From: Streptomyces sp. NBC_00620
GTDB lineage: Bacteria > Actinomycetota > Actinomycetes > Streptomycetales > Streptomycetaceae
NCBI RefSeq assembly: GCF_026341825.1
Contig: NZ_JAPENY010000001.1
Location: 2,914,001 to 2,978,000, forward strand
DNA length: 64,000 nt
Direction of reading: 5' to 3'
A model generated the notes under the pieces. That model saw nothing but the letters and a program-made list of their open reading frames with translations, did not search any database and was not told the DNA's origin. How positions within the stretch are numbered: the stretch's first letter is position 1; every line of letters begins with the position of its first letter. Shown here in pieces: positions 56,107 to 64,000 of the stretch. A program made the translations under genes and the position numbers.

Positions 56107-57308
56107 GAATGGCGTACCTCTCTTGCGAGGGCGTCGAGTTGGTCGGCGAGTGAGATGAGGGCTGCGTCGTCGCGGGGTGGCGGCCCGAAGAGGAGGGAGT
56201 GCAGGGCCTGTCCGTCGCCTTGGCCGCGGAGTTGGGCGGACAGGGCGGGGAGCAGGGATTCGGGCGCGTGCGCCTGGGTGACGGGGACGCCTACGAGGGG
56301 GGCGAGGCGGGTGCGGGTGGTGGAGCGCAGGGCGGTGGCCGCGCGGTCGCGGGCGTTGGCCTTGCGGTAGAGGCGGGCGCGGCCTTCGACGGTTTCGGAG
56401 GCGCGGATCGCCACGGGGAGTCGTTCGGGTACGAGGGGGCCGAGTCGGCGTGCCCTCCAGAGGGCGGCCAGGCCTGCCGCGATGAAGAGCTGGAGCGTGC
56501 CCCAGAGCCAGCCCGAGGGGAGCAGGTCGAAGAAGCTCTGGTCGCCCGCGTCGGTGGCCGAGGCATCGGAGAGCGAGGGGAGGTACCAGACCAAGTGGGG
56601 ACGGGAACCGAGCAGTTGCAGGGCGAGCGAGGCGTTGCCGTGCTCGTCGAGGCGGGAGTTGTAAAGGATGTCGGGGGCGCCGAGTACGACGGTGTCGCCG
56701 TCCCCCTCGGGTGCCGGGATGCGCAGCAGGGTGGGCAGGCCGCCGCTGGGGTAGCACTCGTCGGCGGTGGGATCGGTGGTGGTGTAGCGGATGCCGCCCG
56801 TGTCGGCGGTGCCCGCGCGCTGGGCGGCGGGCAGGTCGCAGCTCGGGGAGAGGGTCGAGTCGAAGCTGATCGCGGGGTCGGCGGTGACTCCGGGGGCGAG
56901 GATGCCGAGGGAGGGCGACGCCGGGGAGATCAGGATCGTACGGCCGCCGGAGTTCTCGGTCGTCGCCTGGAGGAGCGTCTGCTGTCGGTCCGTCAGCAGG
57001 TCCGGGGCGGCGATCAGGAGAGTGGTGTCGGGGCCGGCCGCGGCACGGGCTTCGGCCAGGGTGGTGACCACGCGCGTGGAGACGTCTCGGTCTGCCAGGA
57101 GTTCGGCGACGGCGCGGCTGCCGGAGGGGTCAGCGGAGCGCGGGTCGAGGCGTCCGTGCTGGGAGTTGGAGCGGACCGCGGCGATCGCGATGGCGGCCGC
57201 CAGGAGGATCACGAACGCGAGGACGATCCCGCGGGTGCGCGTCCACAGCTGGCGGGCGGTGGGCGAGGCCGAGGTCGGGGAGGTCGACGGGAGGGTGGCC
57301 TCGGTCAT
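56103..57308 (-). CDS. DUF4350 domain membrane protein
   Basis: A 401-residue protein with a transmembrane helix at residues 25-45 (GIVLAFVILLAAAIAIAAV). The extracytoplasmic DUF4350 domain follows (RLDPRSADPSGSRAVAELLADR), and a second helix lies near residue 260 (LFIAAGLAALW). A cytosolic C-terminus completes it. It lies between DUF4129 and moxR and overlaps both by 4 bp (ATGA), so it is co-translated. The family is of unknown function but consistently accompanies MoxR/DUF58, suggesting a membrane complex. Confidence 0.88.
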
Positions 57309-58057
57309 GGGGCGGCCCCCTGGCGGGTGTTGTGGGCCGTGCTCTGGGCGGTGCTGCTCGCGAGTACGGGTTTGGTGCGCTCCAGGTCGCGGTCGAGCTC
57401 GGAGAGGCGGTCGTATGTGGCTGGGCTCGCGGCTCGTCCGCCGTATGTGACGTCGTCGAAGTCCCTTGCCGCGGCGCGCAGTCGGTCCGTGTGGGAGGGC
57501 AGGGTTCGGGCCGCTTCGGCGGCTGCCTCGTCGGCGGTGCGGCCGGGGCGCGGATCGAGAAGGGCACGCTCCTCCAGGGAGCGGACGATGGCGCGCATGC
57601 GTTCCTGGACGGCCTGGTTCCAGTGGCCCTGGGCGGCGTGCGCGTCGGCCGAAGCGCGGTGTTCGGCGGCGCTGCGGGGACGGTCGTCGAAGAGTGCCGG
57701 GGCCGATGCGGGTGCACGGTGCGGGGTGCCCAGGCGCCACCACAGCGCGGCCCCGACCGCCAGTACGGCCAGCACGATGACGGCAAGTCCGAGCGCTCCC
57801 CCGGGAGTTGCGGTGGAGGCCGCGCCGAACAGTTTGTCGATCCACTCCCAGACGGCATCCAGGGCGCGCTGGGCCAGGCTGGGGTCGTTCTCGTGGTACA
57901 TCGGCTTGGACAGCTCGCGTTCGGCCGCCTCCCGCGCGGGGTCGCGTGGGATCGTCACCGGCGGTTCGTCGCCGGTGAGCGGCAGTGCCAGGACGGCTGT
58001 GGCACCGTTGCGCGGCAGTGTCAGTACCGCGGTGAGAACTCCCCCCGCCAGGCTCAC
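57305..58057 (-). CDS. DUF4129 domain membrane protein
   Basis: A 250-residue protein with a central transmembrane helix (LGLAVIVLAVLAVGAALWW). The cytosolic DUF4129 domain follows (HWNQAVQERMRAIVRSLEERALLDPRPGRTADEAA). The N-terminus is outside or partly hydrophobic (about residues 3-27). It resembles the C-terminal part of transglutaminase-related proteins, but no catalytic triad is present. GTG 58057 has GGGGAGCTGATGCG upstream; its stop overlaps DUF4350. Confidence 0.88.
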   Translation of the reverse strand: MSLAGGVLTAVLTLPRNGATAVLALPLTGDEPPVTIPRDPAREAAERELSKPMYHENDPSLAQRALDAVWEWIDKLFGAASTATPGGALGLAVIVLAVLAVGAALWWRLGTPHRAPASAPALFDDRPRSAAEHRASADAHAAQGHWNQAVQERMRAIVRSLEERALLDPRPGRTADEAAAEAARTLPSHTDRLRAAARDFDDVTYGGRAASPATYDRLSELDRDLERTKPVLASSTAQSTAHNTRQGAAP

Positions 58058-58061
58058 CGCA

Positions 58062-59444
58062 TCAGCTCCCCGGGGTGGCGCCGGGGGCGCTGGAGCCGTA
58101 GTCCTGGAGGCCGGCCGCGCGTGCGAGGTCGAGGTCGAGGGCCTCGCGGCGGATGCGCTGGTCGATGTAGAGGAGCACGGTGACGCCGGCGGTGATCGGG
58201 AAGGTGAGCATGGAACCGATCACCGAGCCGATGCCGCTGACGATGAGGAACGTCCAGCCGAGGGAGCCGCTGTCGCTGCTGAAGAAGCCGGAGAGGCCGT
58301 CTCCGCTCAGGGCCGCGGCGATGACGGCGAACGGGATGACGATGATCGAGGCCATGATGTTGGCGATGATCGTGGCGAGCAGCTGGATGCCGAGGACCCG
58401 CCACCAGGAGCCGCGGACGAGCTTCGCGGAGCGGCTCATCGACTTGAAGACGCTCTGCTTCTCCAGCATCAGGGCGGGCGAGGCGAGCGAGAAGCGGATC
58501 ATCAGCCAGAGGGCGACGACGCCGGCGCCGAGTCCGCCGATGACGGCGACCGCGATGCCCGCGTCGCCCGAGGCGGTCACCCCGATGAGTACGCCGGGCA
58601 GGGTGCCGACGCCGATGATCACGATGGCGATGAGCGGCAGCAGGATGGTCAGGCCGAACAGCTTCGCAAGCTGAGGACGGGCATCCCGCCAGGCCTCGGA
58701 GGTGGTCACCGGCTTGCCGAGCACCGCGCGGCTGGTCACGGTCGTGAGCAGGGCCGTCGCGATGATGGTGCCGAGCAGGGTGATGAGCAGGACGGCACCG
58801 GAACTGGCCAGGGTGGTGCCCAGGGCGCTGCTCAGCTCACTGACGGTGGCGGTCGAGTCGTTAAGGGTGTCCGAGGTGGCGCTGTCGTCCAGGACGAAGC
58901 CCTGGAGCAGGATGACCGCGATCTGCGTGACGACCGCGACGGTCAGCGAGATACCGAGGACGGTGCGCCAGTACGTACGCATCGTGGAGACCGCGCCGTC
59001 GAGGATCTCGCCGACGCCGAGCGGACGGAGCGGGATCACGCCGGGCTTGGCCGCGGGCGGCGGGCCGCCCCAGTTGCCTCCCCAGCCGCCGGGACCACCG
59101 GGGCCTCCGTAGCCGGGACCCTGGCCGCCCCAACTGCCGTATCCGGCACCGCCGTAGCCCCCCTGGCCTCCGGATCCGCCAGGGCCGCCGGGGTGTTGGC
59201 CGCCCCAGCCCGGGCCGGGCGGAGGTGGTGGCGGGGCCTGGCCGGGGGCGGCGTCCTGGGGGCTGGGGGCGGACCACTGGCCGGGCGGGGGCTGCTCTTT
59301 GGACCACTTCGAGGGGGTGTCGGGCTGGTCCTTGCTGCCCTGGTCCGAGGGCTGCTCCGTGGGCTGAGCGGTGCCGGAGGTGTCCGGCTCCTGCCCGTCG
59401 GAGGGGGCAGATCCGGGCGAGGCCCAGCCCGGAGTGTCGTTCAT
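58062..59444 (-). CDS. Glycerophosphoryl diester phosphodiesterase membrane-domain-like protein
   Basis: A 460-residue membrane protein that begins the minus-strand operon. The first 140 residues are a Pro/Gly/Gln/Ser-rich disordered tail (GGYGGAGYGSWGGQGPGYGG). A region starting PLRPLGVGEILDGAVSTMRTYWRTVLG follows, typical of proteins annotated as GDPD membrane-domain containing. About six transmembrane helices run to residue 430. No phosphodiesterase catalytic residues are visible, so the name describes the membrane domain only. ATG 59444 has AAGGAGCG upstream. Confidence 0.85.
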   Translation of the reverse strand: MNDTPGWASPGSAPSDGQEPDTSGTAQPTEQPSDQGSKDQPDTPSKWSKEQPPPGQWSAPSPQDAAPGQAPPPPPPGPGWGGQHPGGPGGSGGQGGYGGAGYGSWGGQGPGYGGPGGPGGWGGNWGGPPPAAKPGVIPLRPLGVGEILDGAVSTMRTYWRTVLGISLTVAVVTQIAVILLQGFVLDDSATSDTLNDSTATVSELSSALGTTLASSGAVLLITLLGTIIATALLTTVTSRAVLGKPVTTSEAWRDARPQLAKLFGLTILLPLIAIVIIGVGTLPGVLIGVTASGDAGIAVAVIGGLGAGVVALWLMIRFSLASPALMLEKQSVFKSMSRSAKLVRGSWWRVLGIQLLATIIANIMASIIVIPFAVIAAALSGDGLSGFFSSDSGSLGWTFLIVSGIGSVIGSMLTFPITAGVTVLLYIDQRIRREALDLDLARAAGLQDYGSSAPGATPGS

Positions 59445-59584
59445 CGTCGCTCCTTCACGGTGCCCGTCCGCAGGCGCGGCGGCAGGTTGGCAGCCATCGT
59501 GCCACGGTGTGCGCGACTGGGGACCGGGGGTCGTATGAGCTGCACACCTTCAATTGTCCGCCCGGGAAGGGGCAGACTGGGCGA

Positions 59585-60730
59585 ATGGCTGATCAGTACG
59601 CGCAATACCGCGAGGACAGTGGGCCGGTGGAGATACCGGCGATCCGCTGGGACGAGCCACCCGAAGGCCCCGTACTGGTCCTTCTCGACCAGAGGAGACT
59701 GCCGGCCGAGGAAGTCGAGCTGGTGTGCACGGACGCGCCCGCGCTGGTGGAGGCGATCCGGACGCTCGCCGTGCGCGGGGCGCCGTTGCTCGGTATCGCG
59801 GGGGCGTACGGCGTCGCGCTCGCCGCCGTACGCGGCTTCGACGTGGATGATGCCGCGCGGGCGCTGGCCGGTGCCCGGCCCACCGCGGTGAACCTCGCCG
59901 TGGGAGTACGGAGGGCTCAGGCGGCGTACAGTGCCGTGCTCTCCGGTGGTGGCGATCCGGAGCGGGCGGCCGGGGCGGCGCTCGCCGCGGCGCGGGCGCT
60001 TCATCGGGAGGACGCCGAGGCCAGCGCGCGGATGGCTACGCACGGACTGGCTCTGCTCGACGAGCTGCTGCCGGGCGGCGGACACCGGATCCTGACGCAC
60101 TGCAACACCGGGGCGCTGGTGTCCGGTGGGGAGGGCACGGCGTTCGCGGTGGCCCTCGCGGCGCACCGGGCCGGGCGGCTTCGCAGGCTGTGGGTGGACG
60201 AAACGCGGCCGTTGCTGCAAGGTGCTCGCCTGACGGCGTACGAGGCGGCGCGCACCGGAATGGCGTACACCTTGCTCACGGACAACGCGGCGGGTTCGCT
60301 GTTCTCGGCGGGGGAGGTGGACGCGGTGCTGATCGGGGCCGACCGGATCGCGGCCGACGGTTCGGTCGCGAACAAGGTGGGGAGCTATCCGCTCGCGGTG
60401 CTGGCCCGGTACCACCATGTGCCGTTCATCGTGGTGGCGCCGGTGACGACGGTGGACCTGGACACTCCGAACGGGGCGTCCATCGAGGTCGAGCAGCGCG
60501 CAGGTCATGAAGTGACGGAGATCACAGCACCTCAGGTGCAGGTGGCGGGAGTGGAAGCGGGAGGCGGGATACCGGTGGCACCCCTGGGGACCCAGGCGTA
60601 CAACCCGGCATTCGATGTGACGCCGCCCGAGTTGGTGACGGCGATCGTGACCGAAGGGGGCGCTGTGTCGCCCGTGACAGCTGAGGCGCTTGCCGAGCTG
60701 TGTGACAGGTCACGCCAGGTAACGATTTAG
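59585..60730 (+). CDS. mtnA: S-methyl-5-thioribose-1-phosphate isomerase
   Basis: A 381-residue enzyme of the methionine salvage pathway that isomerises methylthioribose-1-phosphate to methylthioribulose-1-phosphate. Signatures are LAVRGAPLLGIAGAYGVAL, ILTHCNTGALVSGG with the catalytic Cys, VDETRPLLQGARLTAYE, LIGADRIAADGSVANKVGSY with the catalytic Asp, and NPAFDVTPPELVTAIVTEGG. ATG 59585 is chosen; the open frame begins at 59225 but overlaps the divergent gene. It lies 8 bp upstream of mtrA, so transcripts may read into mtrAB. Confidence 0.95.
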   Translation: MADQYAQYREDSGPVEIPAIRWDEPPEGPVLVLLDQRRLPAEEVELVCTDAPALVEAIRTLAVRGAPLLGIAGAYGVALAAVRGFDVDDAARALAGARPTAVNLAVGVRRAQAAYSAVLSGGGDPERAAGAALAAARALHREDAEASARMATHGLALLDELLPGGGHRILTHCNTGALVSGGEGTAFAVALAAHRAGRLRRLWVDETRPLLQGARLTAYEAARTGMAYTLLTDNAAGSLFSAGEVDAVLIGADRIAADGSVANKVGSYPLAVLARYHHVPFIVVAPVTTVDLDTPNGASIEVEQRAGHEVTEITAPQVQVAGVEAGGGIPVAPLGTQAYNPAFDVTPPELVTAIVTEGGAVSPVTAEALAELCDRSRQVTI

Positions 60731-60734
60731 TTAA
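60719..60734 (+). promoter_or_regulatory. Possible MtrA site at the mtnA/mtrA junction
   Basis: GTAAC (60719-60723) and GTTAA (60730-60734) surround an AT-rich centre at the end of mtnA, immediately before mtrA. Half-sites of this kind resemble MtrA motifs and would allow autoregulation; the match is short. Confidence 0.25.
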
Positions 60735-60738
60735 TGGG

Positions 60739-61428
60739 ATGATGTCGTTTATGAAGGGACGAGTCCTTGTCGTCGATGACGACACCGCACTGGCCGAGAT
60801 GCTCGGCATTGTGTTGCGTGGTGAAGGTTTTGAGCCGTCTTTCGTAGCCGACGGCGACAAGGCGCTGGCCGCTTTCCGTGAGAGCAAGCCCGATCTGGTG
60901 CTCCTGGACCTGATGCTTCCCGGCCGGGACGGTATCGAGGTGTGCCGCCTGATCAGGGCGGAGTCCGGGGTGCCGATCGTGATGCTCACGGCGAAGAGCG
61001 ACACCGTCGATGTCGTGGTGGGCCTCGAGTCCGGCGCCGACGACTACATCGTGAAGCCGTTCAAGCCAAAGGAGCTGGTTGCGCGGATCAGGGCGCGGCT
61101 GCGCCGTTCCGAGGAGCCGGCGCCGGAGCAGCTGGCCATAGGTGATCTTGTCATCGACGTGGCCGGTCACTCTGTGAAGCGGGACGGGCTGTCGATCGCG
61201 CTGACGCCGCTGGAGTTCGATCTCCTGGTGGCGCTGGCCCGCAAGCCGTGGCAGGTGTTCACGCGTGAGGTGCTCCTCGAGCAGGTGTGGGGCTACCGGC
61301 ACGCGGCGGACACCCGCCTGGTCAACGTCCATGTCCAGCGGCTGCGCTCCAAGGTCGAGAAGGACCCCGAGCGGCCGGAGATCGTGGTGACCGTCCGCGG
61401 CGTCGGTTACAAGGCCGGACCGAGCTGA
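60739..61428 (+). CDS. mtrA: Response regulator MtrA
   Basis: A 229-residue OmpR-family response regulator. The receiver domain has VVDDD acidic residues and the phosphoacceptor D57 in LLDLMLPG, with the switch Thr/Lys in MLTAKSD and VKPFKPKEL. The winged-helix DNA-binding domain covers residues 135-229 (LTPLEFDLLVALA, GYRHAADTRLVNVHVQRLRSK). MtrA is the conserved actinobacterial regulator of cell division, envelope and, in Streptomyces, development and antibiotic genes. Start at the first ATG of a tandem ATGATG. It is co-transcribed with mtrB, whose start is 1 nt after the stop. Confidence 0.97.
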   Translation: MMSFMKGRVLVVDDDTALAEMLGIVLRGEGFEPSFVADGDKALAAFRESKPDLVLLDLMLPGRDGIEVCRLIRAESGVPIVMLTAKSDTVDVVVGLESGADDYIVKPFKPKELVARIRARLRRSEEPAPEQLAIGDLVIDVAGHSVKRDGLSIALTPLEFDLLVALARKPWQVFTREVLLEQVWGYRHAADTRLVNVHVQRLRSKVEKDPERPEIVVTVRGVGYKAGPS

Positions 61429-61429
61429 C

Positions 61430-63508
61430 ATGTCCCGGGACAGTGCCGCTTCGGCGCCCGGTGAGCCGGGGGTCCGGTCGGGGCGGCCTGTCGGCCGGAA
61501 AGTGACGGGCTCCCGCTGGGCCCAGTTCGTCGAGGGCGGGCTGCTCCAGGGCGGAGTCCAGGGCAGCCCGGTCCTTCGGCTGTTCATGCGCTGGGTGCGC
61601 CGTCCGCTGCTGCCCGTGATGCGGCTGTGGCGGCGCAACATCCAGCTCAAGATCGTCGTCACCACGCTGCTGATGTCGCTCGGCGTGGTGCTGCTGCTCG
61701 GCTTCGTCGTCATCGGGCAGGTGCGCAACGGACTGCTGGACGCCAAGGTGAAGGCGTCGCAGAGCCAGGCCACCGGCGGATTCTCGGTGGCCGCGCAGAA
61801 CGCGGACTCGGCGGCCACGGCGAACGGCGCCGACACCTCGAGCCCGGACGGCCGCCCCTCCAAGAACGTCAGCCAGTGGATGAGCGACCTCGTGGTGTCC
61901 CTCTCCAGCGGCGGCCAGGGCGCCTTCGACGTCGTGACGCTCAGCTCCACCGCGGCCGGTGACGGCGGCGCCGGACTGGGGCCGCGCTCCTCCGGCAACG
62001 TCGATCCGACGCTGAGCGTGCCGGAGAACCTGCGCGCCCGTGTCGACAGCAGCACGGCGGCGGCCCAGAGCTACACGCGGGTCGTCTACAAGGACGCCAA
62101 GGACTCGCAGCCGGCGCTGGTCATCGGCAAGCAGGTCACCGACCCCAACGGCGACCGGTACCAGCTCTACTACCTCTTCCCGCTGACGCAGGAGGAGAAG
62201 TCGCTGAGCCTGGTCAAGGGGACGCTCGCGACGGCGGGGCTGTTCGTCGTGGTGCTCCTCGGGGCCATCGCCTGGCTCGTGGTGCGCCAGGTCGTCACGC
62301 CGGTACGGATGGCCGCGGGCATCGCCGAGCGGTTGTCCGCGGGGCGTCTCCAGGAACGTATGAAGGTCACCGGCGAGGACGACATCGCGCGGCTCGGCGA
62401 GGCCTTCAACAAGATGGCGCAGAACCTGCAGCTGAAGATCCAGCAGCTGGAGGACCTGTCGCGGATGCAGCGGCGGTTCGTGTCCGACGTCTCGCACGAG
62501 CTGCGTACGCCGCTGACGACCGTGCGAATGGCGGCCGACGTCATCCACGACGCGCGCGTGGACTTCGATCCGATGACCGCCAGGTCCGCCGAACTGCTCG
62601 CCGACCAGCTCGACCGGTTCGAGGGGCTGCTCGCGGACCTGCTGGAGATCAGCCGCTTCGACGCGGGTGCGGCGGCGCTGGAGGCCGAGCCGATAGACCT
62701 TCGTGAGGTCGTACGGCGAGTCGTCAGCGGGGCCGATCCGCTCGCCGAGCGCAAGGGCACACAGATACGGGTCGTCGGCGACCAGCAGCCGGTGATCGCC
62801 GAGGCGGATGCCCGGCGGGTGGAGCGGGTGCTGCGCAATCTCGTCGTCAACGCCGTGGAGCACGGCGAGGGCAGGGACGTCGTGGTCAAGCTGGCCGCGG
62901 CGGGCGGCGCGGTCGCGGTCGCGGTGCGCGACTACGGGGTGGGACTCAAGCCCGGTGAGGCGACCCGGGTCTTCAGCCGCTTCTGGCGGGCGGACCCGGC
63001 ACGCGCGCGTACTACGGGCGGAACCGGCCTTGGGCTGTCCATCGCCCTGGAGGACGCGCGTTTGCACGGCGGCTGGCTGCAGGCCTGGGGCGAGCCGGGT
63101 GGCGGTTCGCAGTTCCGGCTCACGCTGCCCCGGACGGCGGACGAGCCGCTGCGGGGGTCGCCGATACCGCTGGAGCCCAAGGACTCACGGCGTAATCGTG
63201 GACTTAATGAGGCCGGTTTGCCGCTCGGAGGCAGTGGCAAGCTCGCGACGGTGCCGGTGCAGCAGCCCACGGGCGGGAGTGCGCCGCAGCGGACGCCGGT
63301 CGTGCCGCGGATGACCGGGGTGTCGCCCACGGCCGATCCGACGGCGCTGCCGGGCAACGGCGCGCGCGTGGTGCCGCGGCCCACCGGCGCCGTACGACGT
63401 CCGGACGACGCACCTGCCGCGGGCGGGGAGCGGACCGTGCAGGAGCGCGAGCGGGCCGGCGGGGAGCCGGAGGGGCTCGGACAAGGGGAGGCATTTCGTG
63501 GGCGCTGA
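61430..63508 (+). CDS. mtrB: Sensor histidine kinase MtrB
   Basis: A 692-residue membrane kinase that phosphorylates MtrA. Helix 1 (about residues 75-100) and helix 2 (260-285) flank an extracytoplasmic loop. A HAMP domain, the H-box SDVSHELRTPL with H356 and a HATPase domain (NAVEHGEG, DYGVGLKPGE, GGTGLGLSIAL) follow. The C-terminal 130 residues are a Pro/Arg/Gly-rich disordered tail, longer than in mycobacterial MtrB. Its stop overlaps the lpqB start by 11 bp, so the three genes form an operon. Confidence 0.97.
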   Translation: MSRDSAASAPGEPGVRSGRPVGRKVTGSRWAQFVEGGLLQGGVQGSPVLRLFMRWVRRPLLPVMRLWRRNIQLKIVVTTLLMSLGVVLLLGFVVIGQVRNGLLDAKVKASQSQATGGFSVAAQNADSAATANGADTSSPDGRPSKNVSQWMSDLVVSLSSGGQGAFDVVTLSSTAAGDGGAGLGPRSSGNVDPTLSVPENLRARVDSSTAAAQSYTRVVYKDAKDSQPALVIGKQVTDPNGDRYQLYYLFPLTQEEKSLSLVKGTLATAGLFVVVLLGAIAWLVVRQVVTPVRMAAGIAERLSAGRLQERMKVTGEDDIARLGEAFNKMAQNLQLKIQQLEDLSRMQRRFVSDVSHELRTPLTTVRMAADVIHDARVDFDPMTARSAELLADQLDRFEGLLADLLEISRFDAGAAALEAEPIDLREVVRRVVSGADPLAERKGTQIRVVGDQQPVIAEADARRVERVLRNLVVNAVEHGEGRDVVVKLAAAGGAVAVAVRDYGVGLKPGEATRVFSRFWRADPARARTTGGTGLGLSIALEDARLHGGWLQAWGEPGGGSQFRLTLPRTADEPLRGSPIPLEPKDSRRNRGLNEAGLPLGGSGKLATVPVQQPTGGSAPQRTPVVPRMTGVSPTADPTALPGNGARVVPRPTGAVRRPDDAPAAGGERTVQERERAGGEPEGLGQGEAFRGR

Positions 63509-64000
63509 CCGCGAGCGGCGAGGCGGTCGACGGCGTCCGGTGCGAGTGGGGGCGTACGTCGGCTGCGGCGCGCTGCTGCTGGCCGGGTGCGCCTCGATGC
63601 CGGACAGCGGGGATCTGCGTGACGTCGAGTCGACGCCGCGAGCGGACTCGCAGGTCCGGGTCTTCGCGGTGCCACCGCGGGAGGACGCCCAGCCGGCGGA
63701 GATCGTGCGGGGCTTCCTGGAGGCGCTGACCAGCGACGATGCGCAGTACGAGACTGCGTTCAAGTACCTGACGGCGACCGCTCGGAAGACGTGGGATCCC
63801 TACCAGTCCACGGCAGTGCTCGCGGACGGACCGAACACCGAGTTGGTGCACTCGGCGAGCAGAGAAGGCGCCGACGACGGTTTCCTGTACCAGCTGAGCG
63901 GCAGCAAGGTCGCCACGGTGGACGCGCAGCACGCGTACGCGCCGGAGTCCGGCGCGTACACCGCGGGCGTGCATCTCATTCAGCAGAAGGACAAGCAGTG
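63498..64000 (+). CDS. lpqB: Lipoprotein LpqB, 5' part (3' end off window)
   Basis: The first 167 residues of LpqB, running off the window. A basic N-terminus leads to a lipobox LLLAGC, giving a lipid-anchored lipoprotein. The body starts with MPDSGDLRDV and includes VRGFLEALTSDDAQYETAFKYLT, a GerMN-preceding region typical of LpqB. LpqB modulates MtrAB signalling at the membrane. The GTG start at 63498 has GGGGAGG upstream and overlaps mtrB. Confidence 0.93.
   Translation, partial: MGADRERRGGRRRPVRVGAYVGCGALLLAGCASMPDSGDLRDVESTPRADSQVRVFAVPPREDAQPAEIVRGFLEALTSDDAQYETAFKYLTATARKTWDPYQSTAVLADGPNTELVHSASREGADDGFLYQLSGSKVATVDAQHAYAPESGAYTAGVHLIQQKDKQ

Noticed and set aside
56199..59891. Plus-strand ORF of 1230 codons over the MoxR operon
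   Set aside because: It runs opposite four confirmed genes and reads as low-complexity Gly/Arg/Ala sequence with no domain.

Overview
This 64 kb window is chromosomal DNA of a Streptomyces or very close relative. The evidence is the very high GC content with GC-rich third codon positions, frequent GTG and TTG starts, a Streptomyces-type 16S rRNA, a whiB gene, the mtnA-mtrA-mtrB-lpqB block and F420 biosynthesis genes. From memory, the gene order matches the part of the S. coelicolor chromosome that runs from purK/purE through whiB, manB/manA and ahcY to mtrAB/lpqB, read in the opposite direction. No prophage, insertion sequence, CRISPR array or biosynthetic cluster is visible; this is conserved core chromosome.

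Layout. 0-7 kb: the 3' end of a sensor kinase, a GtrA membrane protein, purK-purE translationally coupled to an M19 dipeptidase, a second M19 paralogue that has lost its metal ligands, two tandem glyoxalase-fold proteins and a CGNR regulator. 7-24 kb: a cell-envelope glycopolymer region with UDP-glucose dehydrogenase, a family 2 glycosyltransferase, five LytR-CpsA-Psr (LCP) proteins, a peptidoglycan-recognition amidase and an NDP-sugar pyrophosphorylase. An acyl-CoA dehydrogenase, a Cys/Met-rich copper-storage-like protein and a thioesterase lie among them. 24-29 kb: an AlkA-type glycosylase, fbiB and fbiA (coenzyme F420), cysteine dioxygenase with a polycysteine leader ORF upstream, and whiB. 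29-35 kb: a giant membrane glycosyltransferase coupled to a DUF5719 protein, a metallopeptidase-fold protein with a damaged HExxH motif, and DUF3499. 36-45 kb: lactate permease, manB, a Trm112-like protein, an SIS-domain sugar isomerase-like protein, manA, a cation diffusion facilitator and ahcY. 45-48 kb: a hypothetical protein, an RDD protein and a SpoIIM-like protein. 48-53.8 kb: a complete rRNA operon (16S-23S-5S, no spacer tRNA) with a strong promoter and tandem terminators. 53.8-59.4 kb: a coupled five-gene minus-strand operon (membrane protein, DUF4129, DUF4350, MoxR, DUF58). 59.5-64 kb: mtnA, mtrA, mtrB and the start of lpqB, which runs off the window.

How it fits together. manB, manA, the SIS protein and the nucleotidyltransferase supply nucleotide-activated mannose. 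UDP-glucose dehydrogenase supplies UDP-glucuronate. The glycosyltransferases and GtrA build or move lipid-linked sugars, and the LCP proteins attach glycopolymers to peptidoglycan, which amidase, MtrAB and WhiB remodel during growth and sporulation. ahcY recycles S-adenosylhomocysteine.

The most interesting signal is a 31-codon ORF ending in a cluster of Cys codons (28420-28515, minus strand), 147 nt upstream of cysteine dioxygenase. A perfect TTGACA box sits at the distance expected for a leaderless transcript of this ORF. It looks like a cysteine-sensing attenuator placed on a cysteine-degrading gene. Other notable items are the apparent pseudoenzyme dipeptidase, a 98-bp dispersed repeat whose central hairpin differs in sequence but keeps its fold, and a 16/17-bp periodic array upstream of fbiA.
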